Below, one piece after another: positions 38,606 through 49,000 of a stretch of DNA of 64,000 nucleotides. Numbering within the stretch: position 1 is the first letter of the stretch; the number at the start of each line of letters is the position of its first letter. Position numbers and translations under genes: made by a program. Below the pieces are notes generated by a model. The model had not been told where the DNA came from. It made no database searches and saw nothing but the letters and a program-made list of their open reading frames with translations. The stretch lies in assembly GCF_028595325.1 (NCBI RefSeq), contig NZ_JAQQXR010000001.1, positions 1,054,001 through 1,118,000 of the forward strand, read 5' to 3'. Origin of the DNA: Janthinobacterium fluminis. GTDB taxonomy: Bacteria; Pseudomonadota; Gammaproteobacteria; Burkholderiales; Burkholderiaceae_D.

Positions 38606-39253
38606 CTAGGCTTTTGAAATCGGCTGGCCGGGATCTAAAGCCTCGGTGCTCGCCGCCGCCGCATCAAATGAACCGCTTTCTGCGAATACTGATGCGGCTT
38701 TTTGGATCGCCGCTGCAATCTGCTCGGCGACCGCCTGATCCGGGACTGCGCGGGCCAACGTGACGCCTCCGGCCAGCAGGGATAGCAAGACCCACGCGCG
38801 GGCCGTGCGCTCGGCGTCTGTTTCTCCCGGCAATCCTGCAGCTACCGCTTCCATCACGCGCAGCAGTTCGGTTTGATAGGCGGCACGAGCGGCAGGATCT
38901 GAGCGCTCAATCTCGACGGATAAGCTAGGCAAAGTACATGCATCGGCCAAGTTGCATGTTCGCTTGCGTCCCATATAGAAAGCAGCGAACGCGCCAACCC
39001 AGCCCGCGCCATGTTCCGCGCGCACAGCCTCGACCCCGGCCCGGAGCTCTTGCAATCCAGCCGCGACCGCCGCCACGAACGCCTCTGCCTTGGAGCCGAA
39101 GTGTCCGTAGAATCCCCCGTGCGTGACGCCGGCTTCACGCGCCAAACCATCGACCCCAATTCCCGCGTAGCCTTGCTTTCTGAAGCCCCGCCCGGCGGCG
39201 TCCACGATCCGCGCCCGCGTCTCTTCCTTGTGTCCTTGCGTATACCGCACCAT
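38606..39253 (-). CDS. TetR family transcriptional regulator
   Basis: 215 residues, ATG at 39253 with AAGGAA upstream; the frame to 39337 lacks a site. Helix-turn-helix: ARIVDAAGRGFRKQGYAGIGVDGLAREAGVTH, then GGFYGHFGSKAEAF (quoted in two parts of the continuous helix region). The C-terminal ligand domain has C-NLADAC-TLPSLS and resembles YxaF/LmrA-like TetR members. The stop codon lies in the right target duplication of the mini-element. Divergent from the tautomerase gene, with an operator between the -35 and -10 of that gene. Confidence 0.82.
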   Translation of the reverse strand: MVRYTQGHKEETRARIVDAAGRGFRKQGYAGIGVDGLAREAGVTHGGFYGHFGSKAEAFVAAVAAGLQELRAGVEAVRAEHGAGWVGAFAAFYMGRKRTCNLADACTLPSLSVEIERSDPAARAAYQTELLRVMEAVAAGLPGETDAERTARAWVLLSLLAGGVTLARAVPDQAVAEQIAAAIQKAASVFAESGSFDAAAASTEALDPGQPISKA

Positions 39254-39290
39254 CTTGAATTTCCTTAATATGACGAACGTAATATAATAA

Positions 39291-39319
39291 TTGACAGCAT
39301 TACCATCGTAATGTAATGT
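39291..39319 (+). promoter_or_regulatory. promoter of the tautomerase gene with embedded TetR operator
   Basis: TTGACA at 39291-39296 and TAATGT at 39314-39319 with a 17-bp spacer. The spacer holds a perfect inverted repeat CATTAC-CATC-GTAATG (39298-39313), so repressor binding would block RNA polymerase. Confidence 0.65.
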
Positions 39320-39355
39320 CGAAGTGCTGTCCAACAAACTCTAAGGATATTTGCT

Positions 39356-39940
39356 ATGCCACTACTACGAGTCACACACCAGCGCGGAGCTCTGACGGAC
39401 GCGCAGAAAGCGCAGTTAGCCGAGGAATTGACCTCTGCCATTCTGATAGCTGAGGTTGGAGCGGACACGCCTGCCGGTCGCGCACTGGCTTACGTGCTGT
39501 TCGACGAGGTGGATCCAAAAAACTCGTGGTACGTCGGTGGGAAACCTGATACGAGTCCACCCAAGGGAGGGCGTTTCCTATTTGATATCGTCTATCCTGT
39601 GGGTGCCAGCATGCAGGCCGACAAGACCGAGCTTCATGCCGCGATCAACCGGATAGTGGCGAAGACCTTGGACGTGGACGGCAGTTTCCCAAATCGCGCC
39701 GGTGACTGGGTATTCGTGCATGAGGTGCCGAATGGAAGCTGGGGCGCGAGCGGCCAAACCATCGGAATCCGCGACATCAACCAAGTCGCTGGCGGTGACC
39801 CCGAACGGGCCGAGTATTTCGAACCGCTTCTGGCCGCGCAGGAGCGCGTTCGCGAGGCGCATGGATTTCCGTCGGAAGTTAGCCGCGCCAATTCAAGGCG
39901 CTCGTCGCTCCAATCTACCCATGAGCATCCTCTGAACTAG
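39356..39940 (+). CDS. tautomerase-superfamily protein
   Basis: 194 residues. Pro2 after the initiator Met and the pattern MPLLRVTHQRGALTDAQKAQ, LAEELTSAIL fit a 4-oxalocrotonate-tautomerase-like fold with an N-terminal catalytic proline. It is longer than single-unit tautomerases (about 62-80 residues), so it probably has two fused units; the second (DKTELHAAINRIVAKTL, DWVFVHEVPNGSWG) lacks an obvious start proline. AAGGA upstream. First gene of a two-gene unit with the VOC protein, under the TetR-type promoter. Confidence 0.72.
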   Translation: MPLLRVTHQRGALTDAQKAQLAEELTSAILIAEVGADTPAGRALAYVLFDEVDPKNSWYVGGKPDTSPPKGGRFLFDIVYPVGASMQADKTELHAAINRIVAKTLDVDGSFPNRAGDWVFVHEVPNGSWGASGQTIGIRDINQVAGGDPERAEYFEPLLAAQERVREAHGFPSEVSRANSRRSSLQSTHEHPLN

Positions 39941-39949
39941 GACAAGCCG

Positions 39950-40345
39950 ATGCATCTCTCTAACTATCTTTTCTTTACGACGACATGCGAACAAGCGCTG
40001 GATTTCTACACCTGGTGCGGGCTCGGCCAAATGACCGAAGTCCTACGATACGGCATGAACGGAATGCCGGTCCGCAACGAAGCCATGCGCGGCCGAATCA
40101 TGCATGCCAAGTTCGAGGGGCCGGGAATTTTGTTCTTTGCCTCGGATAACGATGACGCGGAGCCAATGCGCGGTTCCGCGCACATTTTGCAGATGAACGA
40201 CCGACATCGCACGGAGCAGCTTTTCGAGCGATTGGCAAAAAATGGTAACGTCACGACGCCACTCGGCATACAGCCCTGGGGGGACTATTATGGCAAGTTG
40301 ACAGACCAGTTTGGCGTGCAGTGGATGTTGAATTGTTCGGTTTGA
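39950..40345 (+). CDS. VOC / PhnB-like glyoxalase-fold protein
   Basis: 131 residues. VOC fold pattern: LSNYLFFTTTCEQALDFYTW, MHAKFEGPGILFFASD, QLFERLAKNGNVTTPL and YYGKLTDQFGVQWML. The last motif is typical of PhnB-like proteins. Starts nine bases after the tautomerase gene. Function is unknown; binding of a small toxic or aromatic compound is possible given the TetR control. The 13.4-kb transposon inserted just after its stop codon. Confidence 0.78.
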   Translation: MHLSNYLFFTTTCEQALDFYTWCGLGQMTEVLRYGMNGMPVRNEAMRGRIMHAKFEGPGILFFASDNDDAEPMRGSAHILQMNDRHRTEQLFERLAKNGNVTTPLGIQPWGDYYGKLTDQFGVQWMLNCSV

Positions 40346-40349
40346 GTTG

Positions 40350-40355
40350 TGTATC
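40350..40355. repeat. left target-site duplication of the 13.4-kb transposon
   Basis: TGTATC, repeated exactly at 53786-53791 directly outside the right end. Confidence 0.8.
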
Positions 40356-40522
40356 TGTAGCGGCTCGCGTTCGAAAACGGCCATGCTCGCATTCGTCGGG
40401 TTTTCCGGCTCGAATTAACTGCAAACGACGGTATGGCCGTGCTCACGCTATCTGCAAATGTGCTTGCAATCGACCACACCAGCTTGCATTCGACGGCCGC
40501 ATGCTCGCGCTAATTGCAAATG
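40356..40522 (+). repeat. left end of the 13.4-kb transposon
   Basis: Tip TGTAGCGGCTCGCGTT, then boxes ATGCTCGCATTCG, GGCTCGAATTAACTGCAAA, GTGCTCACGCTATCTGCAAA, GCTTGCAATCGAC, GCTTGCATTCGAC and GCTCGCGCTAATTGCAAATG. Every box has a counterpart at the right end in the same order. These are likely transposase-binding sites. Confidence 0.85.
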
Positions 40523-40569
40523 AAACGCACGCGTTGACCGGCTGCTTCGCCCCAAAGCGGTCAATCGCA

Positions 40570-40922
40570 ATGGCTCAGTGCCCCCTGGTCGATGCCCTGC
40601 GTCACCACGTGTTTGCGGCCACCAAACTGCATGCTGACGACGCGTCGTTGCCGGTGCTGTTGCCCTGCAACGGCGAGAGGCACACGGCGCGTCTTTGGGC
40701 TTACGTGCGCGACGATCGCGCCAGCGGCGACAGCACGCCTCTCGCCGTGTGTTTGATTACGCGCCCGATCGCAAGGACGAACACCCACAGGCTCACCTGG
40801 CCAACTTCAGCGGCATCCTGCAGGCCGATGCGTATGCCGGCTTCAATGCTGTCTACGAAAGCGGCCAGGTGTTAGAAGCGGCTTGCTGGGCCTGGAAGGT
40901 TACCGGATCGACGCTTGCGTGA
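40570..40922 (+). pseudogene. IS66-family transposase fragment
   Basis: Frame 1 reads PLVDALRHHVFAATKLHADD, then LWAYVRDDRASGD; a frameshift near 40745 moves to DYAPDRKDEHPQAHL, then LQADAYAGFNAVYESGQVLE. These are central IS66 TnpC segments including DAYAGFN. About 110 residues of more than 500 remain and no IS66 ends are visible. Confidence 0.8.
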
Positions 40923-41098
40923 AATGCGAGCTTTTGGGGTCTTGATATTTGTCAGATGTCGAGCGATTTAACTTATCGCGGATAGATTTCTCTAATTAAT
41001 TTGATTAAACTGTGGCGACGGAAGCAGATGCCGCGTCTCGATTTTTTTGAATCCTAGGGTAGTAAACAAAAGTAACCTTCCTTGAACGGGTGTGGGCC
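40923..41098. other. AT-rich leader before the cargo genes
   Basis: 176 bp, much richer in A+T than its surroundings, containing T-runs and TTGATT/TTGAAT-like hexamers. Probably the promoter of the cargo, but no clear -35/-10 pair can be chosen. Confidence 0.4.
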
Positions 41099-43633
41099 AT
41101 GGTTCTGCCTGATTTTGAGATTCACCTTGGTGGCGGGGTTTACATCGACAGTGCCGGCAATCTGAGGGTCGGTGCCCAGCCGCCCTCGACCGTGCCGGTT
41201 TACTCTCCTCCGTTTGAGCTGCCGATCGATCCCGGCAAGCTCAAGGACTCCGTGTCGTCGATCGAGAAGGCACTCAAGGGCTTCACCACCGATCCGGACG
41301 TCCGCGCGAAGTTCGAGCGGTTCGGATATGCCGACAAGATACTGGACGTTCTGTGCGGCGTCGCCGCCATTGCGAGCGTTATTGCACCGGTGGTGTCCGT
41401 GCTAGCCTTTGCGGCCAGCGTTCTCAAGATGTTGGGCTTCTTCAAGGCCGGTCCATCGCCGTTCGAGGCCTCAGTGGAACAAAGCCTCGCAACCCTCAAA
41501 TCTGGGAATCGCTTCATCTTCAGTGAGGTCAGCGAGCTAGATATCACCAAAGCCAAATCCAGACTTCACTCTGCTTGGACGTCGGTCGACGGCTATTATG
41601 GTCCGCTCCGGAATGGCAACCTGTCGCTCGAGCAGGCACAGCAAATGTTCCAGGACATGAAGGATATCGTCCTGAATATCCTCGGCGACGTCGAATTCCT
41701 GTGCAGCCAGAATGTCTGGAAGACGATGTTCGATCGGGAGAGCTACGGCCTGTGGGCCTATCACCAAGTCCAGATGAAGACGATGCCGCGCTCTGACCAT
41801 AGTGACTTTGTACAAGCTTATTTTCCTCCGGACGAGACGCCCGCCTTCGACCATCGCATGATGTTGCCGATCGTCCTCTTTGCGGCGAACACCTATCTGG
41901 CCTGCCTGCGCGGGACACATCCCGAATTTCGCACGATCGGAAATTATCGGACCAAGTTAATCGCGCTTGCCGACCAAATCGATGAACTGGCCGAATCCAT
42001 GCGAAATTTCGGCCTGGGCCGACTCATCTATCGGCCCGAGGATTTCCAGACGATCTCTGCGGGCGATGTGAATTACGTCAAGCTCTTCGACCAGTGGATC
42101 CCGCTCGGCATCAAGCCCAGCTGCGCGGCTTGGCCGATCGGCGCCCTGGACCTACGCTACCATGACAACGCCTTCTTCTACGCCTTTCTGAGCGAACTTT
42201 CCGTGGCTGAGGTTCGGGGCTGGCCGCACGAAACGAAGAAAGCCGGCGTGGAATTCCGCTGGATACCACCCGCGCAGCTGGCGCCCGCCCAGGAATTTGA
42301 CGGGCAGCCCGGCCTTCCGCCATCCACCTTCACAATCCTCAATCCCGCTGATTGTGCGGCAGCCGCCAACGCCCAGTCCGAGAAAGACTATGCAGACCTG
42401 CTCGTCACCAGCGGGTATCTGCAACTGCTCAGGATCGCGGCACTAGTGCGCAACGAAGCGACCGAGCCACTGGTGAGTCAGACCGTCAGCTTGCGAAGGC
42501 TTTCCACCTATCGCGATCCGCAAGCATCGGAAGAGATCGAGGTCAGTAGCGGGGGCTCGGGATGGGTGCAGGTGACGAAGAGTCCGGCACGCCACGAGCC
42601 CCAGAGGTTCGCGGCGCGCGCGCAGGTGTCCACGCAGCCGCTCAAACGCCCATTCCCTGTCCAATATGAGATCTATCTGCGAACCCTGAATCAGGGTGGC
42701 GGCGAGGAAACCTCCAGCGACCTGGGTTATTCCGACTATTGCCGTCCTTATTATGTGCCAGAGAAACGGCCCAGCGGGAGCGGGGGCGAATGGACCGACA
42801 ATGTCCTGGAGATCCAGACGGTGGATGGCGTCATGCTCGACGAGCATCTGATCGCGCATGGCTCAAGCTCCTTCAATCATGATGATGTCCGGCAGGAAAT
42901 CGAGCTCAGGGTGGATAGTTTCGACTGGTGGATTCCAGTGGCATCCCGTCTTGGTCTGCTCGACCATCCAGCAAATCTGGCGGGCGCGCTCAGCGAAGTG
43001 AACTGGTTCCCCACGGTAGGAGGCGGTGCCGGTTCGACCAACGGCGGCACATCGGGGCCTGGAAGCTCCGGGGACAGGACAAGTGCGCCGACCGGAATCC
43101 CGGCAACACAGATGGACATGACCGGCCTTGTCGTCGAACAGGGTCTCAATTTCGGCAGCTTCGCCTTTGTCGGATGGAAATCGGGGAACAAGACCTGGGA
43201 CGGGGAGAGGCGCGATCCCAAGCGTCTCACGGCGAAGATCAAATATGAGCTCACATGGCAAGGCGATGCCCTGCATGTTCAGATCGAAACCCGGCCTGAG
43301 GACCGCAATTTCACGCTGTTCCTGGTGATTGAGGAATTGCTGCCATCCACAGGAAAGAAGCTCCATACGGCCATCCCCATTCCGGTGAACGGAAGCCTTA
43401 CCTATGTTCCTGAAGACTTTTTCCGACGCGAAGCTGAAGCAGTCGCGCAAGGTGCACAGGCCATTGCCCGCTTTTACAAGCGGCGCCTTGTCGAAGAGCA
43501 GGATATCGGGCCTTTTCCCGATCCTGCCTTCCGCACGATCACACCGAGCGATCTGCTGAGCCGACAGAAGGTCACAAATATCTCGCAGCACCTGCAGGAC
43601 ATCGGCGTGAATCTGGACGAACTGCAAGGCTGA
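41099..43633 (+). CDS. large protein with a Cry delta-endotoxin-like helical N-terminal region
   Basis: 844 residues from the ATG (GTG at 41090 also possible). Residues about 75-110 hold a hydrophobic helical stretch (VLCGVAAIASVIAPVVSVLA) and GFFKAGPSPFEASVEQSLA follows. Residues about 255-310 read MMLPIVLFAANTYLACLRG and later IDELAESMRNFGLGRL. The phrase order (LP...AAN.YL..LR, then a long helix ending in .GL.RL) resembles helices alpha5-alpha6 of Cry domain I, a pore-forming bundle; this is a visual match, not a search. The middle and C-terminal parts are beta-rich, with a Gly/Ser/Thr linker near 640-665. No signal peptide. Codons differ from the core genes. First of three cargo genes. 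Confidence 0.5.
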   Translation: MVLPDFEIHLGGGVYIDSAGNLRVGAQPPSTVPVYSPPFELPIDPGKLKDSVSSIEKALKGFTTDPDVRAKFERFGYADKILDVLCGVAAIASVIAPVVSVLAFAASVLKMLGFFKAGPSPFEASVEQSLATLKSGNRFIFSEVSELDITKAKSRLHSAWTSVDGYYGPLRNGNLSLEQAQQMFQDMKDIVLNILGDVEFLCSQNVWKTMFDRESYGLWAYHQVQMKTMPRSDHSDFVQAYFPPDETPAFDHRMMLPIVLFAANTYLACLRGTHPEFRTIGNYRTKLIALADQIDELAESMRNFGLGRLIYRPEDFQTISAGDVNYVKLFDQWIPLGIKPSCAAWPIGALDLRYHDNAFFYAFLSELSVAEVRGWPHETKKAGVEFRWIPPAQLAPAQEFDGQPGLPPSTFTILNPADCAAAANAQSEKDYADLLVTSGYLQLLRIAALVRNEATEPLVSQTVSLRRLSTYRDPQASEEIEVSSGGSGWVQVTKSPARHEPQRFAARAQVSTQPLKRPFPVQYEIYLRTLNQGGGEETSSDLGYSDYCRPYYVPEKRPSGSGGEWTDNVLEIQTVDGVMLDEHLIAHGSSSFNHDDVRQEIELRVDSFDWWIPVASRLGLLDHPANLAGALSEVNWFPTVGGGAGSTNGGTSGPGSSGDRTSAPTGIPATQMDMTGLVVEQGLNFGSFAFVGWKSGNKTWDGERRDPKRLTAKIKYELTWQGDALHVQIETRPEDRNFTLFLVIEELLPSTGKKLHTAIPIPVNGSLTYVPEDFFRREAEAVAQGAQAIARFYKRRLVEEQDIGPFPDPAFRTITPSDLLSRQKVTNISQHLQDIGVNLDELQG

Positions 43634-43730
43634 TCGCCTGATCGAACGGTTCACCCTCCAGTCGGTTCTGGCTTGCGGTCGCAAGCATCGTCGTTCGCCG
43701 CCTCGGTGGCACATTGGAAGGGAGTGAGAC

Positions 43731-45881
43731 ATGGCCGAGACCGACCACCGCCTTCGGCTCGTGACGATGAACGTCCAGCTGATGACGCAGGATGCCATCT
43801 TCAATCAGGATGCCGTGAACAAGCGGGCCGACATCATTGCCGACGCCTTTCTCAATCGTCCCTGGCCAGACGTAATCTGCCTCAACGAGATGTTCGACGA
43901 TGAGGCGCGTGGCCGGATCAAGGACAAGCTAAGCGCGATATGGCCGCATATCCATGAAAAGTTCGGGCCGACCAGATCGCTCGACTTCACCGACAAATAT
44001 ACAGTGATCGGATCGATCATCGCGGGTCTCAAGGCCGGCAATCCGCTGCTTGCACTTCCCTTCGACATCGCCGTCACCAAGATTGCGGCGAAACTGGAAC
44101 TACCCGTCAATTCCGGCCTGATGGTGCTCAGCCGCTATCCCATCAAGGATGCGATCTTCGTGTCCTATGCCGATTATGCTGAAGATGATCGTCTGGCCGA
44201 CAAGGGCGTTGCCCTCGTCAAGATCGCCCGCGCCGACAAGTGCATCTACAATATTCTCGCGACCCATATGCAGGCCGCCTATGAGCACATGGATGACCAT
44301 GCCGATGTGCGCCGCGTGCAGCTGCGCCAGATCAAGCAACTCATCGACGACAAGGCGACGAAGGATTTCGTAACCGATGCCCGGGCTGCGACGATCGTCT
44401 GTGGTGATCTCAACATTCAGGGCGCCTTGCCGAGCCGGCAGGAATGGGACGATGTCTTCGCGAATGGATCGAGCGTTCCCTTCTTCACGACGACCACCCG
44501 CGATGCCTGGCCGCTGTTCATGGCGCCCGGCAAATGGGGGCTCAATGATCCCTGCATCACCAACCGGGAGATCCAGAAGGGTCGAGCATCGCGGCTCGAC
44601 TATGTGCTGCTCAAGGATCCGGCTGACCCAATGCTGGAGCCTGTCGAACGACCTCGCTTTGCCGTGCACCGCATGTTCCTGGTCAATCCTGGCCTGAGCG
44701 ATCACATCGGGCTGGCGGCGGAGATCAACCTCTTCAACGAACATTGTTCGCCCGCCGGCGCTCTCGACATCACGGATCGCATTGGCCAGTTCAACCAATC
44801 GTTAGACAATGGCGGGATGGTATGGCTCCATCTTTCGGGCCGCGGCAGTTGGAGCTTGACGTCGGACGCCGCCACATTCTTCGAGGTGTACCTGCCCGAG
44901 AATCTGAGCCAGGTCCTCGGCTCGCAATATATGACGGACTTGCGCAATATCGATCACGCCGCTGGCGCCTGGAAGCACGGCGACGAGCCCAGACTCAGCC
45001 CGCGCGCGAGCACATTCGTGCTGCCGGTCGACAGTTTCTTCGTCCGTGCCTTCCGACGCGACGACAGGCCGGGACCGGTGAGCTTCGGCTATTATCGTCA
45101 TCTAGGCACGAGCCCCTATGACTCGATCGGCCTTAATCCGCAGACCGATGCCGTCGGTCTTGACTGGGTGGCTCTTGCGACGATTTCCGTCAACCCGCCG
45201 ATGGAATTCTGGTTCAACGCCCGCGTTCGTGCGGCAGCAAGCGGTGTGGCGCACCATTCCCGTTTCGAGCTGATCAATCCGGCCAAACATGACCTCAAGC
45301 TTCGGATCGTCCACCGCTCCGATCCGGGTTCGGCGGTTGGCGAAGTGGAATGGGGCCGGACCTCCGGCAGCGATGTGCTCCTCGAGGTCGGGGCGGATCA
45401 GCCGGGCGATCAATTTGCCTATATTCAGGTCACGCGTAACCAGCCCACTCAGGAAGGCTTTTCGGCCCGCTGGTTCACCACCCTCAATTTCCTCGTCTAT
45501 GACTATGGCGAACCGCCGACGCTCGTCTGCGTCGATGAGAGCGGGCTCGACATTGCCGGAGGCGACGAGATTGAGCTTAGCATGCGACCCGACGCCTTCG
45601 GCGGCGAGGTGGTGTTGCTGGCTCTTCGCGAAGATGTCGACCGCGGTGAAGAAGTCACTCTCCCGGGCCCCGGTCACAATGAATGGGCAAGCTTAGACAC
45701 CGGCTATGTATCGCAACTTGAGATCACCATCCGGGAGGACGAGTTTGCTGACGACGACATGGAGACAAGCTTTTTCCCGCCCCTACCGGATGCGGTCGGC
45801 TCATCATCCTTCCAAATCATGCTCGAGCCCGGCACGGGAGAATACCGCCTGAAGGTCAAGGTTGCCCGCGAACCCGAGTAG
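43731..45881 (+). CDS. EEP-family (sphingomyelinase/nuclease-like) phosphohydrolase with C-terminal beta domains
   Basis: 716 residues, ATG after AAGGGAG. Residues 1-330 form an endonuclease/exonuclease/phosphatase domain: LVTMNVQLM (Asn), LNEMFDD (Glu), ILATHMQA (His), GDLNIQG (Asp/Asn), RLDYVLLKD (Asp) and GLSDHIGLA (Asp/His), so the metal and catalytic residues are all present. The long insert LDFTDKYTVIGSIIAGLKAG, with a hydrophobic stretch, resembles neutral sphingomyelinase-type enzymes more than DNases. Residues 340-716 are beta-rich and may bind membranes or glycans. No Sec signal. 97 bases after the Cry-like gene; likely co-expressed. Confidence 0.72.
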   Translation: MAETDHRLRLVTMNVQLMTQDAIFNQDAVNKRADIIADAFLNRPWPDVICLNEMFDDEARGRIKDKLSAIWPHIHEKFGPTRSLDFTDKYTVIGSIIAGLKAGNPLLALPFDIAVTKIAAKLELPVNSGLMVLSRYPIKDAIFVSYADYAEDDRLADKGVALVKIARADKCIYNILATHMQAAYEHMDDHADVRRVQLRQIKQLIDDKATKDFVTDARAATIVCGDLNIQGALPSRQEWDDVFANGSSVPFFTTTTRDAWPLFMAPGKWGLNDPCITNREIQKGRASRLDYVLLKDPADPMLEPVERPRFAVHRMFLVNPGLSDHIGLAAEINLFNEHCSPAGALDITDRIGQFNQSLDNGGMVWLHLSGRGSWSLTSDAATFFEVYLPENLSQVLGSQYMTDLRNIDHAAGAWKHGDEPRLSPRASTFVLPVDSFFVRAFRRDDRPGPVSFGYYRHLGTSPYDSIGLNPQTDAVGLDWVALATISVNPPMEFWFNARVRAAASGVAHHSRFELINPAKHDLKLRIVHRSDPGSAVGEVEWGRTSGSDVLLEVGADQPGDQFAYIQVTRNQPTQEGFSARWFTTLNFLVYDYGEPPTLVCVDESGLDIAGGDEIELSMRPDAFGGEVVLLALREDVDRGEEVTLPGPGHNEWASLDTGYVSQLEITIREDEFADDDMETSFFPPLPDAVGSSSFQIMLEPGTGEYRLKVKVAREPE

Positions 45882-46009
45882 ATCTAGTAAACTGTGCCGA
45901 GCAGCAGCACGAAAGTACCTACGTTTGGGCGCAAGGTAGAGTAAGAATCGAGGATTTCGGGCAGTCCTCGGGGCATTCACCAGTTCCAGCGACATTGAGA
46001 GGTGTAAAT

Positions 46010-49000
46010 ATGGCCGTCCGCTGCGTTGGGAGGACCCGCAAACACAACACGAAGTCCGTCCCGTTATGTAACGCGGTGCCACGGACCTGCTTTCCTGTCT
46101 CGCTCGCTGATTTGATTGAGTTGTGTACACATAGGCTTCGATCACAGATATGGGTCGTCGGCGCTGTAGTCGCGCTGTCGCACACCACAGATGCTCAGGC
46201 GACAAATCCAGTGCCCGGAACGCGCCACTGTCCGGACGGACAGCCTGAAGTTGTCTGGCGCTACCCGCACGACCAAGGAATTCCGTCGAACGCCACGCAA
46301 GTACCGTGTGAATCGGCAGATGGTGAAAACTGCTATGTGATGCCGGCGAGCGCATGCTTGAAGGCTGTCGATGTCAGTCAGGTGTTGTCGGGCGAGCGCG
46401 CCGCGGCTATCAAACCTGAGAAGAGGCCAGATCCACCGTCCCATACACTCATTCGTGGTCCAGCCAAGGCACCGCATGATCCGATCGAACGGCCTTTCGA
46501 AATCGGTGCGCCGGGTTCGGTTCCTTTGACGCCCGATGACGATTGCTGGGCCGGGTCTCGGTGGGACTTCGAGCGATTCGAGGATGGCAGAGCATCGTTG
46601 GACCACTGGAAGGGTGAGGGCCCAGCCGGATCGCCTTTCATCGGGATTCAAAATGCGGATCAGGATTTCGTCCCTGCTCCTGTCTACGGTCACGCCGCAC
46701 CCATCGACAACATCCGCCCGCCCGGCTGGGACGTCTCGATTCGTTCGAACATCGGCGGCGACTATTGGCTGTTCAGCCAATCGCCGAATCACCATGGCAG
46801 CTTCTGGATCAGCTCGAAGTATCGCCGCTACTCCTGGGGCCAGCATCCGGGTGATGAGTGGGGCGAAGAGGCATATGGCACGCTCACTTCGCCGGCGTGT
46901 CGACTGAAGGCGCGATATCTCACGTTCCGAATGAGTGGCACACGAAGTGCAGCCCAGCGTATTGAGGTTCAGGTCTTCCAGGCTAATCCTGCTGGCTACT
47001 ACGGCATCAGCTTCTGGGGAAGCTACGGCGACCCCGCATTCGCGGGAACGATGGGCAAGATCACGCAGGCGATTTTTTCACCCACCGCGGCGCCACAGTT
47101 TCCGCCGCCGACCGGGAATCCTTGGACGCTCGTGCGTAGCGTCACGACTCTGGACACCGACGAATCGGACTGGATGCAGGAGTACACGTTCGACCTGAAG
47201 CCGTACATCGGCCAGGGAGTCAGGATCCGCATCGTTGACGACACGCGCATGGACTGTGCCGAATACCTCAACGGCTACTGCCAGCGCAACAAGCCGGAAC
47301 ACATCAACGCGGACGATTTCAAATTCACTGACGAGGTCCCTGCGGGGACCGAATGGCTCAGACACAGCGAGAATCAATGCGATCGCGGTTGGGGTCCATC
47401 GGAAGACGGCTGCAGCCCCATCGGCATCCGGAAATCCGTGCCTCCGTTGTGGGGATACACGGACATCCACGCTCACCCGATGGCCAACCTGGCCTTTGGC
47501 GGACACGTGTTCTGGGGTGACGTCACCGACGACCTCGATGCGGTCTACAACTGCAGCCGCAACTTGCCGGAGATTCCGGGCCCAGGCGGCCGCTCGAAGA
47601 TCGAGAATCCGTCGGTCGCTGGAGCGTGCTATCTCGCTGGCGACATCGCGCTATATGTGAGCGTTGCGGCAGCGTCGGCGACCTGTGCGCCGCTGTTCAT
47701 TGCGCCCGTGCTCGGCTTCGGTGCAGCCGTGCTCTGCCAATCGACGCTCGAAGGCTCACTGGCAACACTGCTCGCCACGCAACCGATTGCTTACGGGCTT
47801 TCCTATCACGGTGCCGAGAAGTACTCGAGTGGTGCGGTTCTACTCGGCGGCTTGTTTGCGGACGTGTGGCGGCAGGCACTGGGTCCCGTTGATGACCTCT
47901 TCGCCAAAGGCTTGGTGCCGGAGACCGATCCAACTTCATCCGCGACTCCGGAGCTCGACTGGTACAACGATAAAGAGGATTGGCACAGCCATTGGGGCGT
48001 CAGCAAATTGCACAACCAATACCAGGCCCTGATGATTCGGCGCGCTTACGAAGGTGGTATGCGGCTTGCAGTCTGGGATGTCATCAACAGCCGCGCGTTG
48101 AAGTATATCGCCGATGGCAGCCCCTACTACTCGGACTGGCAGGCATTAAAGGACCAGACAGATGCCGCGCGACGGATCGTGATGGGCCCGCTTTCCAGTT
48201 TCGCGACTCTCGCTTACACGCCCGATGAGGCACGCGCAATCATCAAGAGCGGCAAGATGGCCGTGATATTGGGCACGGAGGTTGACGAGCTCGGACGCAT
48301 GCGGCCAGAGGGCCTGCCTTGGCCGCGCTCACCCGCCACGCCCGGCGACTCGATGCAAAAGCAGATCAACGATCTGTGGGCAATGGGGATCCGCAAGGTG
48401 AGTCCGGTGCACGCCGTAAACAACCCGATTGGCGGGGCAGCGATCTTCGACGACAAGTACATCGCGGCGAATCGCTACCTCAACGGCACGCCGATCGATG
48501 GCGAGCCGTCGTTCTTCGAGTCACCGGCGCTGCAATTCACCTTGGACCGCTGGGTAGAAGGACTCCTGGTCAAATCGGTGCTGGGCGAGGTCAGTCCTTT
48601 CAAGGAAATCGGCACGGACGGCAAGACCGCGTGGAATCCGAACGGCTGGTTCTCGCTCGAGCCGATGGTCGCCGGACCGGACAAGTACATCGGCGACGAC
48701 TTACCGGTGACGTATCGGATCGGCGAAGGCGCGGCCGCAAAGGGGGGCATGCGGGATTCGTCCGGCTGGCTCACTTCGGACAAGGCCGTCCGACCAAACA
48801 CGTTCCTGAAGATTCGCGTCTTGAATGACTTCACGAGCTTCATCTACCCAATCGGACGATGTGATCTTCATAACACGGTGTTTCCTGACCATGCCGTTTC
48901 CTTCAGCGCGCTGGAGGAGGGGCAGTACATAGGGGTAAGCGGTCATCGTAACGGACTAGGCCTGTTCAAAGATGGTTCCGGGGAGGACGGTGTGGCCTTC

